Shown here: piece by piece, positions 1 through 9,275 of the stretch
Layout of the letters: each line of letters opens with the position of its first letter
Numbering within the stretch: position 1 is the first letter of the stretch
Source of the DNA: Flavobacterium geliluteum
GTDB lineage: Bacteria; Bacteroidota; Bacteroidia; Flavobacteriales; Flavobacteriaceae
DNA: 64,000 bases
Assembly (NCBI RefSeq): GCF_017948595.1
Contig: NZ_JAGFBV010000018.1
Location: 1-64,000 of the forward strand
Direction: 5' to 3'
Notes under the pieces: generated by a model
Databases searched by the model: none
Seen by the model: only the letters and a program-made list of their open reading frames with translations
Told to the model about the DNA's origin: nothing
Program-made: the position numbers and the translations under genes

Positions 1-174
1 TTTACAAACCCTTTTTTAACCAATTCGAAACTACACCTAAACAACACTTTTTTCTCCTTAACACCATATTTAAACCTTTTAAAACGTTTTAATCGTGAAT
101 GCAAAGGCGATATCTTTTCGTTTGTATACAATATTATAGTATTAAGCACAAGTCTTCCCATGACAACAACTCCC
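1..174. other. Left-edge intergenic DNA, no gene recognised
   Basis: I see no convincing gene in the first 174 bases. A 21-codon open frame on the minus strand (2-67) is too short and unsupported to call. The stretch is AT-rich and precedes a hairpin repeat and the thrS promoter. Confidence 0.5.
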
Positions 175-254
175 CTAGCCCTGATAGAAGTGGAAATCCT
201 TTTGTGACGGCGTTCGGAACAAAAGATTGAAACGAAGAGCAGGAAATAGCTCCT
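175..254 (+). repeat. Type B hairpin repeat, copy 1 (diverged)
   Basis: Starts TAGCCCTGATAG and ends GCAGGAAATAGCTCCT, with an inner stem ATCCTTTTGT / ACAAAAGAT. The same skeleton recurs at 44164-44243 and 61672-61749. This copy is the most diverged: its loop is a different sequence and the segment after the inner stem has drifted. It lies just upstream of the thrS promoter. It is a non-coding interspersed element; no transposase is nearby. Confidence 0.7.
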
Positions 255-339
255 CAAAAAAATACATTATATAATAGATACCTATGTATACACTACAAAA
301 TACAACCTTATATATAATGTATAAACTTCTACATATATA

Positions 340-370
340 TTGTATGTATTTTTGTAATGCGCTATATTTG
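340..370 (+). promoter_or_regulatory. Putative thrS operon promoter
   Basis: A TTG (-33 element) at 340-342 and TATATTTG (-7 box) at 363-370 are separated by 20 bases, matching the Bacteroidota housekeeping promoter pattern. The thrS ATG follows 20 bases after the box. Confidence 0.6.
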
Positions 371-390
371 CATTCACAAAATTATAAACA

Positions 391-2337
391 ATGATTAAGA
401 TTACTTTACCCGATGGGTCGATTAGAGAGTTTGCTTCAGGCGTAACTCCGATGGAGGTTGCTAAAAGCATTAGTGAAGGATTTGCAAGAAACGTGATTTC
501 GGCAGCCTTTAATGGTACAACTATAGAAACCGAAACTCCATTGACGACCGACGGTAGTCTTGTTTTATATACTTGGAATGATGCTGAGGGAAAAAAAGCT
601 TTCTGGCATTCGACTTCGCATGTGATGGCTCAAGTTCTTGAAGAACTTTATCCCGGAGCAAAGTTAACTCTTGGTCCAGCGATTGCAAATGGATTTTATT
701 ATGATGTGGATTTTGAAGGAGGAAAAATCACAGAAGCTGATTTTAAAAAAATTGAAGATCGTATTTTAGAAATTTCGAGAGAGAAACACGAATTTAAGAT
801 GCGCCCTGTTACAAAAGCAGCAGCATTGGAATTATATAAAGATAACGTTTACAAGACAGAATTGATTTCGAATCTTGAAGACGGAACGATTACTTTTTGC
901 GATCATGCTACTTTTACTGACTTATGTCGTGGTGGACATATTCCGAATACCGGAATCATCAAAGCGGTAAAAATCATGAGCGTAGCCGGTGCTTATTGGA
1001 GAGGTGACGAGAAAAACAAGCAATTGACTCGTGTTTACGGAACTTCTTTTCCTAAACAAAAAGACTTGACTGAATATCTGGAACTCCTTGAAGAGGCAAA
1101 ACGCCGTGATCACAGAAAATTAGGTAAAGAACTTGAATTGTTTGCTTTCTCGCAGAAAGTTGGACAAGGCTTACCTTTATGGTTACCTAAAGGTGCTGCG
1201 TTAAGAGATCGTTTAGAGCAATTTTTAAAGAAAGCTCAAAAGAAAGCAGGTTACGAGCAAGTAGTTACTCCACATATTGGTCAGAAAGAACTTTATGTAA
1301 CTTCAGGACATTATGCTAAATATGGTGCAGATAGCTTCCAGCCGATTAATACACCAGCGGAAGGCGAAGAGTTTTTATTAAAGCCGATGAACTGTCCTCA
1401 TCACTGTGAGATATACAATGTAAGACCTTGGTCATATAAAGATTTACCAAAGCGTTATGCTGAATTTGGTACTGTATATAGATATGAGCAATCTGGAGAA
1501 TTGCACGGTTTGACTCGTGTAAGAGGGTTTACTCAGGATGACGCACACATTTTCTGTACTCCAGAGCAATTGGATGAAGAGTTTAAAAAAGTAATTGACT
1601 TAGTATTATATGTATTTGGTTCGTTAGGTTTTGAGAATTTTACTGCTCAAATCTCATTAAGAGATAAAGAGAATAGAGATAAATATATTGGTACAGATGA
1701 AAATTGGGAGAAAGCCGAAAACGCAATTATCAACGCTGCAGCTGATAAAGGATTGAATACAGTAGTAGAATATGGCGAGGCTGCTTTTTATGGCCCGAAG
1801 CTTGACTTTATGGTAAAAGATGCCTTGGGCAGACAATGGCAATTAGGAACAATTCAGGTAGACTACAACCTTCCTGAGCGTTTTGATTTGACTTACAAAG
1901 GTGCTGATAATGAATTACATCGTCCAGTTATGATTCATAGAGCTCCTTTTGGATCTATGGAACGATTTATCGCAATTTTACTAGAACATACTGCAGGAAA
2001 TTTCCCTCTTTGGCTGATGCCGGAACAGGCTATAATATTGTCTTTGAGCGAGAAATATGAAATATATGCTAAAAAAGTTTTAGATTTGCTAGAAAATCAC
2101 GAAATTCGCGCCCTAATTGACAACCGAAACGAGACAATTGGTAAGAAAATTAGAGATGCAGAAATGCAAAAAACACCATTTATGCTGATTGTTGGTGAGG
2201 AAGAGGAGAAAAACGGAACAATTTCTATTCGTCGTCACGGACAAGAAGGAAAAGGGAATATTACAGTTACAATTGAAGAATTTGTCGCAATTGTAAACGA
2301 AGAAATAAAAAAGACATTAAAAGTTTTTACAGTTTAA
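391..2337 (+). CDS. thrS: Threonine--tRNA ligase
   Basis: Cytoplasmic class II aminoacyl-tRNA synthetase that charges tRNA-Thr and removes mis-attached serine. The 648 residues show the standard order: TGS domain (about 1-62), editing domain (about 63-225, with the HxxxH pair H73/H77 and C179/H183), class II catalytic core (about 245-540) and C-terminal anticodon-binding domain. Zinc ligands C335, H386 and H516 are present, as is the motif 2 arginine R364 (TVYRYE). Length is normal for the family. It is the first gene of the conserved thrS-infC-rpmI-rplT order; infC begins 16 bases after the stop. Confidence 0.97.
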   Translation: MIKITLPDGSIREFASGVTPMEVAKSISEGFARNVISAAFNGTTIETETPLTTDGSLVLYTWNDAEGKKAFWHSTSHVMAQVLEELYPGAKLTLGPAIANGFYYDVDFEGGKITEADFKKIEDRILEISREKHEFKMRPVTKAAALELYKDNVYKTELISNLEDGTITFCDHATFTDLCRGGHIPNTGIIKAVKIMSVAGAYWRGDEKNKQLTRVYGTSFPKQKDLTEYLELLEEAKRRDHRKLGKELELFAFSQKVGQGLPLWLPKGAALRDRLEQFLKKAQKKAGYEQVVTPHIGQKELYVTSGHYAKYGADSFQPINTPAEGEEFLLKPMNCPHHCEIYNVRPWSYKDLPKRYAEFGTVYRYEQSGELHGLTRVRGFTQDDAHIFCTPEQLDEEFKKVIDLVLYVFGSLGFENFTAQISLRDKENRDKYIGTDENWEKAENAIINAAADKGLNTVVEYGEAAFYGPKLDFMVKDALGRQWQLGTIQVDYNLPERFDLTYKGADNELHRPVMIHRAPFGSMERFIAILLEHTAGNFPLWLMPEQAIILSLSEKYEIYAKKVLDLLENHEIRALIDNRNETIGKKIRDAEMQKTPFMLIVGEEEEKNGTISIRRHGQEGKGNITVTIEEFVAIVNEEIKKTLKVFTV

Positions 2338-2353
2338 CTTAAATTATAAAGTC

Positions 2354-2911
2354 ATAGCAATAAGAAGCAACAGAGGTTATCAACCTCGCGTAGAAAAAAA
2401 GGATGCACACAGAATAAACAACCTTATTCGTGGTGTACAAGAAGTAAGACTAGTAGGTGAAAACATCGAGCCCGGTGTATTTAAACTTGCTGAAGCTTTG
2501 CGATTAGCAGACCAGTTCGAATTGGATTTAGTAGAGATTTCTCCTAATGCTGAGCCACCGGTTTGTAAAATCATGGATTACAAGAAATTTGTTTACGAAC
2601 AAAAGAAACGTGACAAGGTTTTGAAAGCTAAGTCATCTCAGGTTGTCGTAAAGGAAATCAGATTTGGTCCTCAAACAGATGAACACGATTACGAATTTAA
2701 AAGAAAAAATGCTGAAAAGTTCCTTAAAGAAGGTGCTAAATTAAAAGCATTTGTATTCTTTAAAGGACGTTCTATCATCTATAAAGATCAAGGACAGATT
2801 TTATTATTACGTTTGGCTACAGATTTAGAAGAACATGGTAAAGTAGAAGCTATGCCGGTTTTGGAAGGAAAGAGAATGATTATGTTCATTGCTCCTAAGA
2901 AAAAGAAATAA
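2354..2911 (+). CDS. infC: Translation initiation factor IF-3, non-AUG start
   Basis: Binds the 30S subunit and checks start-codon and initiator-tRNA pairing. The first ATG in frame (2498) would delete the conserved N-terminal helix region. Homology-like sequence runs upstream ([20 protein letters not shown] and on) to ATA at 2354 or ATA at 2360, giving about 185 residues, the normal IF-3 length. No ATG, GTG or TTG lies at the expected start. In other bacteria infC uses rare starts such as AUU so that IF-3 can repress its own translation; an ATA start fits that logic. The C-terminal domain ends in a lysine tail. I prefer 2354, but 2360 is equally possible. Confidence 0.93.
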   Translation: MAIRSNRGYQPRVEKKDAHRINNLIRGVQEVRLVGENIEPGVFKLAEALRLADQFELDLVEISPNAEPPVCKIMDYKKFVYEQKKRDKVLKAKSSQVVVKEIRFGPQTDEHDYEFKRKNAEKFLKEGAKLKAFVFFKGRSIIYKDQGQILLLRLATDLEEHGKVEAMPVLEGKRMIMFIAPKKKK

Positions 2912-3044
2912 TTATTTGCTGTAAGCAATAAGCAATAAGCCAAAAGCAAATAGTTAATTTAAACTTTTGCCTAAAGCCTAAAGCCTAAAGCTTAAAGCTT
3001 TTGAAAATATAAGTAAGTAAGAATAAATTAAAACACTAGGAAAA
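2912..3044. repeat. Short-word repeats between infC and rpmI
   Basis: The gap contains iterated words: AAGCAAT repeated near 2923-2937 and TAAAGCC/TAAAGCT repeated near 2970-3000. Part can fold (CAAAAG 2942-2947 with CTTTTG 2964-2969). A similar word, CTTTAAGC, recurs between the two transketolase genes (19015-19035). It resembles slipped-strand low-complexity DNA rather than coding sequence. Confidence 0.45.
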
Positions 3045-3242
3045 ATGCCTAAAATGAAAACAAAATCTAGCGCCAAGAAACGTTTTAAAGTTACTGGTTC
3101 TGGAAAGATTAAAAGAAAGCATGCTTTTAAAAGTCACATCTTGACTAAAAAATCTAAAAAACGTAAATTAGCTTTGACACACTCAGCGCTAGTTCACTCT
3201 ACAGATATGAAAAGCATCAAACAACAATTAAGAATTATTTAA
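3045..3242 (+). CDS. rpmI: 50S ribosomal protein L35
   Basis: 65-residue, very basic ribosomal protein of the large subunit. It begins [20 protein letters not shown], the family signature, and has the usual length. It lies between infC and rplT as in most bacteria; the flanking gaps (133 and 174 bases) are long for this operon and contain repeats. Confidence 0.97.
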   Translation: MPKMKTKSSAKKRFKVTGSGKIKRKHAFKSHILTKKSKKRKLALTHSALVHSTDMKSIKQQLRII

Positions 3243-3253
3243 TTAAGTCTTAA

Positions 3254-3312
3254 AAGTTGAAAAGTCAAAAGTCTTAAAGACTTTCGACATTCAACTTCAA
3301 AAACTTTTGACT
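3254..3312. repeat. Nested inverted repeats between rpmI and rplT
   Basis: Three complementary pairs lie in 60 bases: AAGTTGAA (3254-3261) with TTCAACTT (3290-3297), AGTCAAAAGT (3263-3272) with ACTTTTGACT (3303-3312), and a small palindrome GTCTTAAAGAC (3271-3281). The first two pairs are offset, so they could form alternative structures. This may be an interspersed element or part of an rplT leader. Confidence 0.55.
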
Positions 3313-3416
3313 AATAATCTTTAGGTTAAAAAAATATTTAAATATAACCTTGGAGTATGGCTTTTAAGTTCCTTTGATTTAATTCAGGACGCCTGCTACA
3401 AAAACACATTAAAATT

Positions 3417-3761
3417 ATGCCAAGATCGGTAAATTCAGTTGCTAAAAGAGCAAGAAGAAAAAAAATAATGAAGCAAGCCAAAGGTTTCTTTGGTAGACGT
3501 AAAAACGTTTGGACAGTTGCTAAGAATGCAGTAGAGAAAGCAATGTGCTACGCTTACCGCGATAGAAAACAAAATAAAAGAAATTTCCGTGCATTATGGA
3601 TTCAACGTATCAACGCTGGAGCTAGATTGGAAGGAATGTCTTATTCTCAATTCATGGGGAAAGTAAAAGCTAACGGAATCGAATTGAACCGTAAAGTTCT
3701 TGCAGATTTAGCAATGAATCACCCTGAAGCTTTCAAAGCAATACTTAACAAAGTAAAATAA
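3417..3761 (+). CDS. rplT: 50S ribosomal protein L20
   Basis: 114-residue basic protein needed for early large-subunit assembly, where it binds 23S rRNA. It begins [20 protein letters not shown] and has the usual length and core ([17 protein letters not shown]). It is the last gene of the thrS operon and is followed by a strong terminator. In several bacteria L20 represses its own operon through a leader RNA; the long structured gap before it makes that possible here, but it is not shown. Confidence 0.97.
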   Translation: MPRSVNSVAKRARRKKIMKQAKGFFGRRKNVWTVAKNAVEKAMCYAYRDRKQNKRNFRALWIQRINAGARLEGMSYSQFMGKVKANGIELNRKVLADLAMNHPEAFKAILNKVK

Positions 3762-3801
3762 ACGTTTTATAAACTCAATTTAGATTACTTACTTATCATA
3801 G

Positions 3802-3832
3802 AAAACCCATTCGTCTCGACGAGTGGGTTTTT
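3802..3832 (+). terminator. Terminator after rplT
   Basis: AAAACCCATTCG pairs with CGAGTGGGTTTT across a 6-base loop, followed by T residues, 40 bases after the rplT stop. Confidence 0.8.
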
Positions 3833-3908
3833 GCTTTTAGGAACCTTTACAACCTGCATTAGTCCTCAACCGATTTTATATTTATCTTTATCATAAATTC
3901 AATTCAAC

Positions 3909-4481
3909 ATGCACGCCGTACTTCTTGAACACATTCAAAAATTTATAACCTTAGAGCCTTCAGAAAAAGCTATTTTGGACTCTTCTCTAATACTTTCTAA
4001 AATTAAAAAGAAAGAACATGTTCTGAGAGAAGGAGAAATTGCTAACACTATGTATTTTGTTACCAAAGGCTGTTTTCGACAATACATCATCAATACTAAA
4101 GGAACTGAACAAACACTACAATTTGCCATTGAAAACTGGTGGATTACCGACTATCTAAGTTATCATAATCATGTTCCGTCACACTTTTACATTCAAGCAA
4201 TTGAAGACACAGAAGTCATTGCAATTGAAAAAAAATCGTTTGAATCATTGCTACTTCAAATTCCGAAACTCGAAAGGTATTTTAGAATTATCTCGCAAAA
4301 AACATTTGGAGCCTCTCAAATGCGCATCAAATTTCTGTTTACTATGTCTGCAGAAGAAAGGTATCGTCATTTTAAAAATGTCAATCCCGATTTTGTACAG
4401 CGCATTCCTCAATATATGTTGGCCTCCTATCTTGATTTTTCGGCAGAATTTATGAGTAAAATCAGAGTTGGAAAGGTATAA
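3909..4481 (+). CDS. Crp/Fnr-type transcriptional regulator
   Basis: 190-residue regulator with an N-terminal cyclic-nucleotide-binding-like beta-roll (about 25-115, including GEIANTMYFVTKGCFRQY) and a C-terminal helix-turn-helix (about 150-188; the QYMLASYLDFSAEFMSKIR segment is the recognition region). No cysteine cluster of the Fnr type is seen, so it is not an obvious oxygen sensor. It lies 76 bases upstream of an AhpD-like gene on the same strand and probably controls it. The effector is unknown. Confidence 0.85.
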   Translation: MHAVLLEHIQKFITLEPSEKAILDSSLILSKIKKKEHVLREGEIANTMYFVTKGCFRQYIINTKGTEQTLQFAIENWWITDYLSYHNHVPSHFYIQAIEDTEVIAIEKKSFESLLLQIPKLERYFRIISQKTFGASQMRIKFLFTMSAEERYRHFKNVNPDFVQRIPQYMLASYLDFSAEFMSKIRVGKV

Positions 4482-4557
4482 TTGTTTCTTGAAGTAGTTC
4501 AAGTTTTTTGAAGAAATATTCCAGGAACTTTGTATCAAACTTTAAATAACAAACAAA

Positions 4558-4992
4558 ATGAAAACAAGAATTGTTATCCCAACAGTGGCACCCGAAGCGT
4601 ATCAAGCCTTAATGAATTTAGAAAAATACATTGCTACTACTTCATTAACACCAACACATAAAGAGTTAATCAAGATTAGAGCTTCGCAACTAAATGGATG
4701 TGCATTTTGCATTAACATGCATACTGCAGATGCTAGAAAACAAGGCGAAACAGAGCAACGAATTTATCTGGCAAATGCATGGAGAGAAGCTGATATTTAT
4801 ACCGAAGAAGAAAAGGCAATCTTTGCATTAACTGAAGAAATTACCATGATTAGTAATCATGTTTCGAACGAAGTATATGAAAATGCAGCGCGTTTATTTA
4901 GTGATAAATATTTAGCAGAAATCATTTTGATGATCATTACCATCAATTCATGGAACAGATTCGCCATTACCACAGGATTAAGAGTTGCATAA
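4558..4992 (+). CDS. Carboxymuconolactone decarboxylase / AhpD-like protein
   Basis: 144-residue all-helical protein of the AhpD-like superfamily. It contains the redox motif CAFC followed by INMH (near residues 48-55), matching the CxxC...H site of alkylhydroperoxidase-type members. The likely role is disulphide-based peroxide or stress detoxification; a specific decarboxylase role is unlikely given the CxxC. It pairs with the upstream Crp/Fnr-type regulator. A terminator-like hairpin follows. Confidence 0.85.
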   Translation: MKTRIVIPTVAPEAYQALMNLEKYIATTSLTPTHKELIKIRASQLNGCAFCINMHTADARKQGETEQRIYLANAWREADIYTEEEKAIFALTEEITMISNHVSNEVYENAARLFSDKYLAEIILMIITINSWNRFAITTGLRVA

Positions 4993-5013
4993 TTTCAAAA
5001 AAACACTCTTTTT

Positions 5014-5047
5014 GTAAACCCTCTATTTTGGAAGGTTTGCTTTTTTT
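5014..5047 (+). terminator. Terminator after the AhpD-like gene
   Basis: GTAAACC pairs with GGTTTGC around an internal CTC..GA bulge and is followed by a run of seven T. Confidence 0.6.
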
Positions 5048-5249
5048 AAAAATACAAATCAAAATTTAAAGAATCGAAAGTAAAACAAATCTAAAAATTA
5101 GTTACCTTTTAAAAAATGGCAAACTCTTTGTGTTAGAGATTTAAAATAGTGTAAAAAATCAAACGCTTAAAAAACATATTTTTTGAAATAATACAAAACC
5201 GTAAAACTCGCTTTTTGAATTGAGTATATTTGAAACTTTTTAAGCCCAT

Positions 5250-6053
5250 ATGAGAAAACTTCTTTTACTTTTTATACTTCTATCACATACCCTCCTATTT
5301 TCTCGAACCAAAATAATATCATGGAATTTAGAAAATTTCGGTAAGTCAAGATCTACTGCTGAGTTATTATTTATCGCCAATACAATAAAAGATTACGACA
5401 TAATAGCCTTGCAGGAAGTTGTGGCGGGTTATGGCGGCGCACAAGCTGTAGCAAACCTTACGAGTATATTAAACACAAAAGGTTCTTCATGGGATTACAG
5501 CATTAGTAACCCCACCAGCAGCAGCGCTTATAAAACAGAACGTTATGCTTTTATCTGGAAAACAAGTAAAGCAAAACTAAAACAAGACGCTTGGCTGGAA
5601 AAAAAATACCATTTAGAAATTGATCGCGAACCGTATTTTGCAACTTTTGAAATTGGCAAAAAAAACATCACACTGGTCAATTTTCACGCCATAACCAAAA
5701 GCAAACAGCCAGAGACTGAGATAAAATATTTTAAGTTTTTGCCGCAGGAATACCCTAATTTGAATCTACTCTTCATGGGGGATTTCAACTGTCCTCAATC
5801 TCATTCTGTATTCAATCCTTTAAAAAAAGCAGGCTATACGTCTATTTTACAAAATCAAAAAACATCTTTAAAGCAAAAATGCCAAACAAATAATTGTCTG
5901 GCATCTGAATTTGATAATATGTTTTATAACATAAATAGCATTAATTATATAAATTCTGGAGTGATTTCGTTCTATACAAAATTCAACACCTTAAAAGAGG
6001 CTCGAAAAATATCAGACCACATTCCTGTTTGGTTTGAATTTTCTATAAAATAA
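5250..6053 (+). CDS. Secreted endonuclease/exonuclease/phosphatase-fold protein
   Basis: 267 residues. A signal peptide (MRKLLLLFILLSHTLLFS) precedes an EEP domain. The family's catalytic residues are visible in order: SWNLENFG (Asn), ALQEV (Glu, metal), VNFHA (His), FMGDFNCP (Asp-x-Asn), SEFDNM (Asp) and a C-terminal ISDHIPVW (Asp-His). This order fits a DNase I-like metal-dependent nuclease or phosphodiesterase exported from the cytoplasm. The substrate cannot be read from the sequence. It converges with the next gene, separated by no bases. Confidence 0.85.
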   Translation: MRKLLLLFILLSHTLLFSRTKIISWNLENFGKSRSTAELLFIANTIKDYDIIALQEVVAGYGGAQAVANLTSILNTKGSSWDYSISNPTSSSAYKTERYAFIWKTSKAKLKQDAWLEKKYHLEIDREPYFATFEIGKKNITLVNFHAITKSKQPETEIKYFKFLPQEYPNLNLLFMGDFNCPQSHSVFNPLKKAGYTSILQNQKTSLKQKCQTNNCLASEFDNMFYNINSINYINSGVISFYTKFNTLKEARKISDHIPVWFEFSIK

Positions 6054-7313
6054 TTATGTTTTAAGTTTTTTCTTTCTGGCTGCTGGAAATAAAACATTAT
6101 TCAGAATCAAACGATATCCGGGAGAGTTTGGATGCAAATCCAGCACTGTTGGAGGATCGCCCACCTGATGCTGAAAATCTTCAGGATCATGACCTCCAAA
6201 AAAAGTAAACATTCCTTTTCCTTTTTCGCCATGAATATAGCGAGCTTCGCCATTTAATTCACAAGTTCCCATGACCAAAACATTGGATTTTATTAGAGCC
6301 GAATCAAAAGAAGTCGTTTGTCCCATAAAACCTTTTACCAACTGTGTATGATTTTGGCATAACATACTGGGAATAGGATCCCACTTTGCTGAGAATTCCA
6401 TCAAAGAAAAATAATCTTTATCTGGTGGTACACGTCTTTTAGTGGTCATATCAATATCTGAAAACTCATATTGCTCAGGTCTGCGTTCTAATGTAAAATT
6501 TTTGAAAGCGAATGAATTACCAAAATTCAACTTCGACTGATAATTAGGTTCACTGGCATCGCCATCAAACATTGCTTCGCAAATATCAACTCCGTCTGCA
6601 GAAAGTGCAATATCAAAGCTATCCGTTGCAGAACACATTGCAAACATAAAGCCTCCACCGATAACAAAATCTCTTATTTTTTTGGCTACAGCACCTTTTT
6701 CTTGTGACACTTTTGGATATCCCAGTTTGGTCGCCAAAGCTTCAGAATCTCTTTTTTGATCAATATACCAAGGCGTATTTTTATAAGCAGCAAAAAATTT
6801 TCCGTATTGCCCGGTAAAATCTTCGTGATGCAAATGCAGCCAATCATAAAGTAGCAACTGATCGCTTAAAACTTCTTCATCATAAATCGGTGTAAAAGGA
6901 ATCTCTGCGTAGGTCAAAACCAATGTCACGGCATCATCCCAAGGTTGTTTTCCTTTGGGAGTATAAACAGCTATTTTTGGTGCTTTTTCGAGTACAACCG
7001 ACTCCATATTTTGCGAAGGACTTGAAATTTCATCTAAAATAGAAGCCTCTTCATTATCTGAAAGTATTTCGAAACTCACACCACGAATTTGACATTCTTT
7101 ACGGATTTCCTCAACATCAGGCAACAAAAATGAGCCCCCACGGTAATTGAGCAACCAACTTGCTTTATAATCTTTACTTAAACACCAATAGGTTATACCA
7201 TAGGCTTTTAGATGATTTTGTTGTGTTGTTTCATCCATTGGAAGCAAAATAAACGAGGCATTTGCATTTGCGGAAATAAAGAAAATAAGGATATAAAGCA
7301 GCAACTTATTCAT
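6054..7313 (-). CDS. Exported glutamine-amidotransferase-like protein of unknown role
   Basis: 419 residues with a signal peptide (about 1-19). Homologues in flavobacteria are, as I recall, often labelled asparagine synthetase B, but I see neither an N-terminal Cys nucleophile nor an ATP-pyrophosphatase domain. Instead a segment at about 115-252 looks like a class I amidotransferase/ThuA-type fold, with a GGGFMFAMCSA stretch that could be a nucleophile elbow at C227. The C-terminal part contains KGMFTFFGGHDPEDFQHQV. The common name is therefore probably wrong. Function unknown; location periplasmic or outside. Confidence 0.7.
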   Translation of the reverse strand: MNKLLLYILIFFISANANASFILLPMDETTQQNHLKAYGITYWCLSKDYKASWLLNYRGGSFLLPDVEEIRKECQIRGVSFEILSDNEEASILDEISSPSQNMESVVLEKAPKIAVYTPKGKQPWDDAVTLVLTYAEIPFTPIYDEEVLSDQLLLYDWLHLHHEDFTGQYGKFFAAYKNTPWYIDQKRDSEALATKLGYPKVSQEKGAVAKKIRDFVIGGGFMFAMCSATDSFDIALSADGVDICEAMFDGDASEPNYQSKLNFGNSFAFKNFTLERRPEQYEFSDIDMTTKRRVPPDKDYFSLMEFSAKWDPIPSMLCQNHTQLVKGFMGQTTSFDSALIKSNVLVMGTCELNGEARYIHGEKGKGMFTFFGGHDPEDFQHQVGDPPTVLDLHPNSPGYRLILNNVLFPAARKKKLKT

Positions 7314-7526
7314 TACAAAACTATTTTAAGTAAAGATATAAAGTAAGCTCTAAAAATAACACAACATACTCTTAATAATTACGCGCGTCTCTGAAAAATT
7401 ATTCTACTATTTAAAATAAAAGCAAATTTTTAAAAAACAGGTAAATATACCTACTAAAAAAAAATATTTTATAAGTAATTTTACTTTTAGTAAGAAATCA
7501 AATATAAATCACGGAAATTATTAGTT

Positions 7527-7652
7527 ATGAAAATCAATGAAAGCAATAACCAACCGGAAGGTCTAAATCTAATACAAAAAATAGGTTTATTTTTTCTCGT
7601 ATTAACGATTATTTTATATTACGCACTGTCTATTCAATATCTTGCAAGCTAA
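7527..7652 (+). CDS. 41-residue single-span membrane peptide
   Basis: Starts MKINESNNQPEG, then one hydrophobic segment (about residues 18-38: GLFFLVLTIILYYALSIQYL), and ends in AS. It lies in the gap between the amidotransferase-like gene and the end of the response regulator, on the plus strand. It has a clean ATG and stop, and its composition (polar N-terminus plus one TM helix) is typical of real small membrane proteins. No family recognised. Confidence 0.5.
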   Translation: MKINESNNQPEGLNLIQKIGLFFLVLTIILYYALSIQYLAS

Positions 7653-7659
7653 ACTATTT

Positions 7660-8325
7660 TTAAATAGCCAAAACTGCAATTTCATTCTGAATAGCAAAGA
7701 CTACCAAACCGGCAATATTTCTGGAATCGGTTTTGAGTAATAAATTATTGCGATGTCCTTCTACCGTTCTGGGGCTTAAGAAAAGTTCTTCGGCAATTTC
7801 AGAAGTTGTTTTTTGCAGGCATATCAGTTGAAGAATTTCTATTTCGCGAGGCGATAAAAAACCTGTTTCTAAATTTCCTTTACAATTTTTAACAGAAACT
7901 ATCGTCTCTTGCATTGTTTTTAAGATGTTATCGCTGTAATAAAAACCTTTTTTAGCAACTTCATTTATGGTATGAATTAGGTCTTTTGGGGTAGTATTCT
8001 TTATTAAGTAAGCAACCGCACCAACATGTATCATATTGGTGATAAATGATTTTGTATCATAACTGGTTAATGCAATAATTTTGATTTCTGGAAAATTATT
8101 TCTGATAATTCGGGTTGCTTCCACCCCATTCAGGACGGGCATTTTCAAATCCATAACAATAATATCAGGTTTGTTTTCAACTTCATTCAAGCTTGAAATC
8201 AGTTCTTCACCATTTGAAGCTTCAAAAACAATTTCGATATTCTGTTCTCTTTGCAATAAAAAAGAAATTCCCTTCCGAAATAAAATTTCATCATCGACCA
8301 AAGCAATTTTAATAGCCGTACTCAT
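7660..8325 (-). CDS. NarL/FixJ-type response regulator
   Basis: 221 residues: receiver domain (about 5-122) with the acidic pair D11-E12, phospho-acceptor D59 (VMDLKMP), a switch Thr in IALTSYD and Lys in YLIKNTT, then a LuxR-type helix-turn-helix (about 155-215: LSPREIEILQLICLQKTTSE). It lies 88 bases downstream of the cognate histidine kinase on the minus strand. Predicted to be a DNA-binding transcriptional regulator; targets unknown. Confidence 0.93.
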   Translation of the reverse strand: MSTAIKIALVDDEILFRKGISFLLQREQNIEIVFEASNGEELISSLNEVENKPDIIVMDLKMPVLNGVEATRIIRNNFPEIKIIALTSYDTKSFITNMIHVGAVAYLIKNTTPKDLIHTINEVAKKGFYYSDNILKTMQETIVSVKNCKGNLETGFLSPREIEILQLICLQKTTSEIAEELFLSPRTVEGHRNNLLLKTDSRNIAGLVVFAIQNEIAVLAI

Positions 8326-8413
8326 TTGGTTTTGTTTTTGGTTTTTGGTTTCGTAGTATTTTTCGAAATTACAAAATATGATTCTAAAATTAACTACTTT
8401 TCTTAATAATTAT

Positions 8414-9205
8414 CTAAAAAGTAAAACTAACCGCAATTCCGTGGTCGATTTGTGAGCTGATTTTAATAGTTCCATTCAAAAAAGAAACCCTGCTATCGAT
8501 ATTTTTCATTCCCAATCCTTTGTAGTCTGCCACTTTTGTATCGTCAAATCCTATTCCGTTATCTTCGTAATTGCACGTGGCAATTCCGTTAATATCTTTA
8601 AAATAAATCCGAATTTCAGTCGCTTTTCCGTGTCTGAGAGAATTATTCATTAATTCCTGCAAAATACGAAACACGTGCAAATGCCGATCGATATCCTTTT
8701 TATCAAAATTTATCTCATTGGTATACTGCACTTTTACGGCTTTACTGCTTTCAAACTCCTCACACAATTCTTCAACACCTGCGTGAAGTCCGAATTTTTC
8801 AAAAACAGGCGGCAACAAATTATGCGCTATTTTTCTGGAATTATCCAAAGCTTTCGCCGTTAGATTAATAATGTTGTCAGTTATCTCTGCAGTTTCTTTT
8901 TCGGTGAGGTTGGGTGAATTTAAAAGATAGCAATTAAGAGAAACGACATTGAGTTTAGAACTTATATCGTCATGCAAATCTTGCGCAATTCGTTTGCGTT
9001 CTTCTTCCTGCGTGATAATTACAGCATGCAACTGTTCTTTTTGGTATTGAATTTCTAAATCTCTTTTTTCAAGTTCTTTTTGTGTGATTTTTTTTCTTGA
9101 ATAATAAAAAAACAGCACTAGCACTAGTCCCATTAATAGAAAAGAAACACAACTAAAAATAACGGTAGCAACAATTTCGCCTTCTGGAATTGGTTTTAAA
9201 ATCAT
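8414..9205 (-). CDS. DesK-type sensor histidine kinase
   Basis: 263 residues: one N-terminal membrane helix (about 12-34), a short coiled-coil linker, a HisKA_3 dimerisation helix with H78 (RIAQDLHDDISSKLN) and a HATPase domain (NNSLRH N-box, DNGIGFD G-box). There is no separate sensor domain, so the signal is probably membrane-borne or comes from a partner. It phosphorylates the response regulator encoded next to it. Confidence 0.92.
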   Translation of the reverse strand: MILKPIPEGEIVATVIFSCVSFLLMGLVLVLFFYYSRKKITQKELEKRDLEIQYQKEQLHAVIITQEEERKRIAQDLHDDISSKLNVVSLNCYLLNSPNLTEKETAEITDNIINLTAKALDNSRKIAHNLLPPVFEKFGLHAGVEELCEEFESSKAVKVQYTNEINFDKKDIDRHLHVFRILQELMNNSLRHGKATEIRIYFKDINGIATCNYEDNGIGFDDTKVADYKGLGMKNIDSRVSFLNGTIKISSQIDHGIAVSFTF

Positions 9206-9241
9206 CTATTACTATTTTTAAAGATCATTAAAATACAATAA

Positions 9242-9270
9242 AAGCCTTTGACTATTGGTGTCAAAGGCTT
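9242..9270 (-). terminator. Terminator after the 213-residue membrane protein
   Basis: AAGCCTTTGAC pairs perfectly with GTCAAAGGCTT across a 7-base loop; T residues follow on the minus strand. It separates the membrane-protein gene from the histidine kinase gene, so the kinase needs its own promoter. Confidence 0.75.
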
Positions 9271-9275
9271 ATTTT

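Noticed and set aside
2..67. 21-codon minus-strand frame at the left edge
   Set aside because: Too short, no context, and typical of chance frames; recorded only as intergenic.
3254..3312. Standard intrinsic terminator between rpmI and rplT
   Set aside because: No T run after the stems and both genes belong to one operon; listed as a repeat/possible leader instead.
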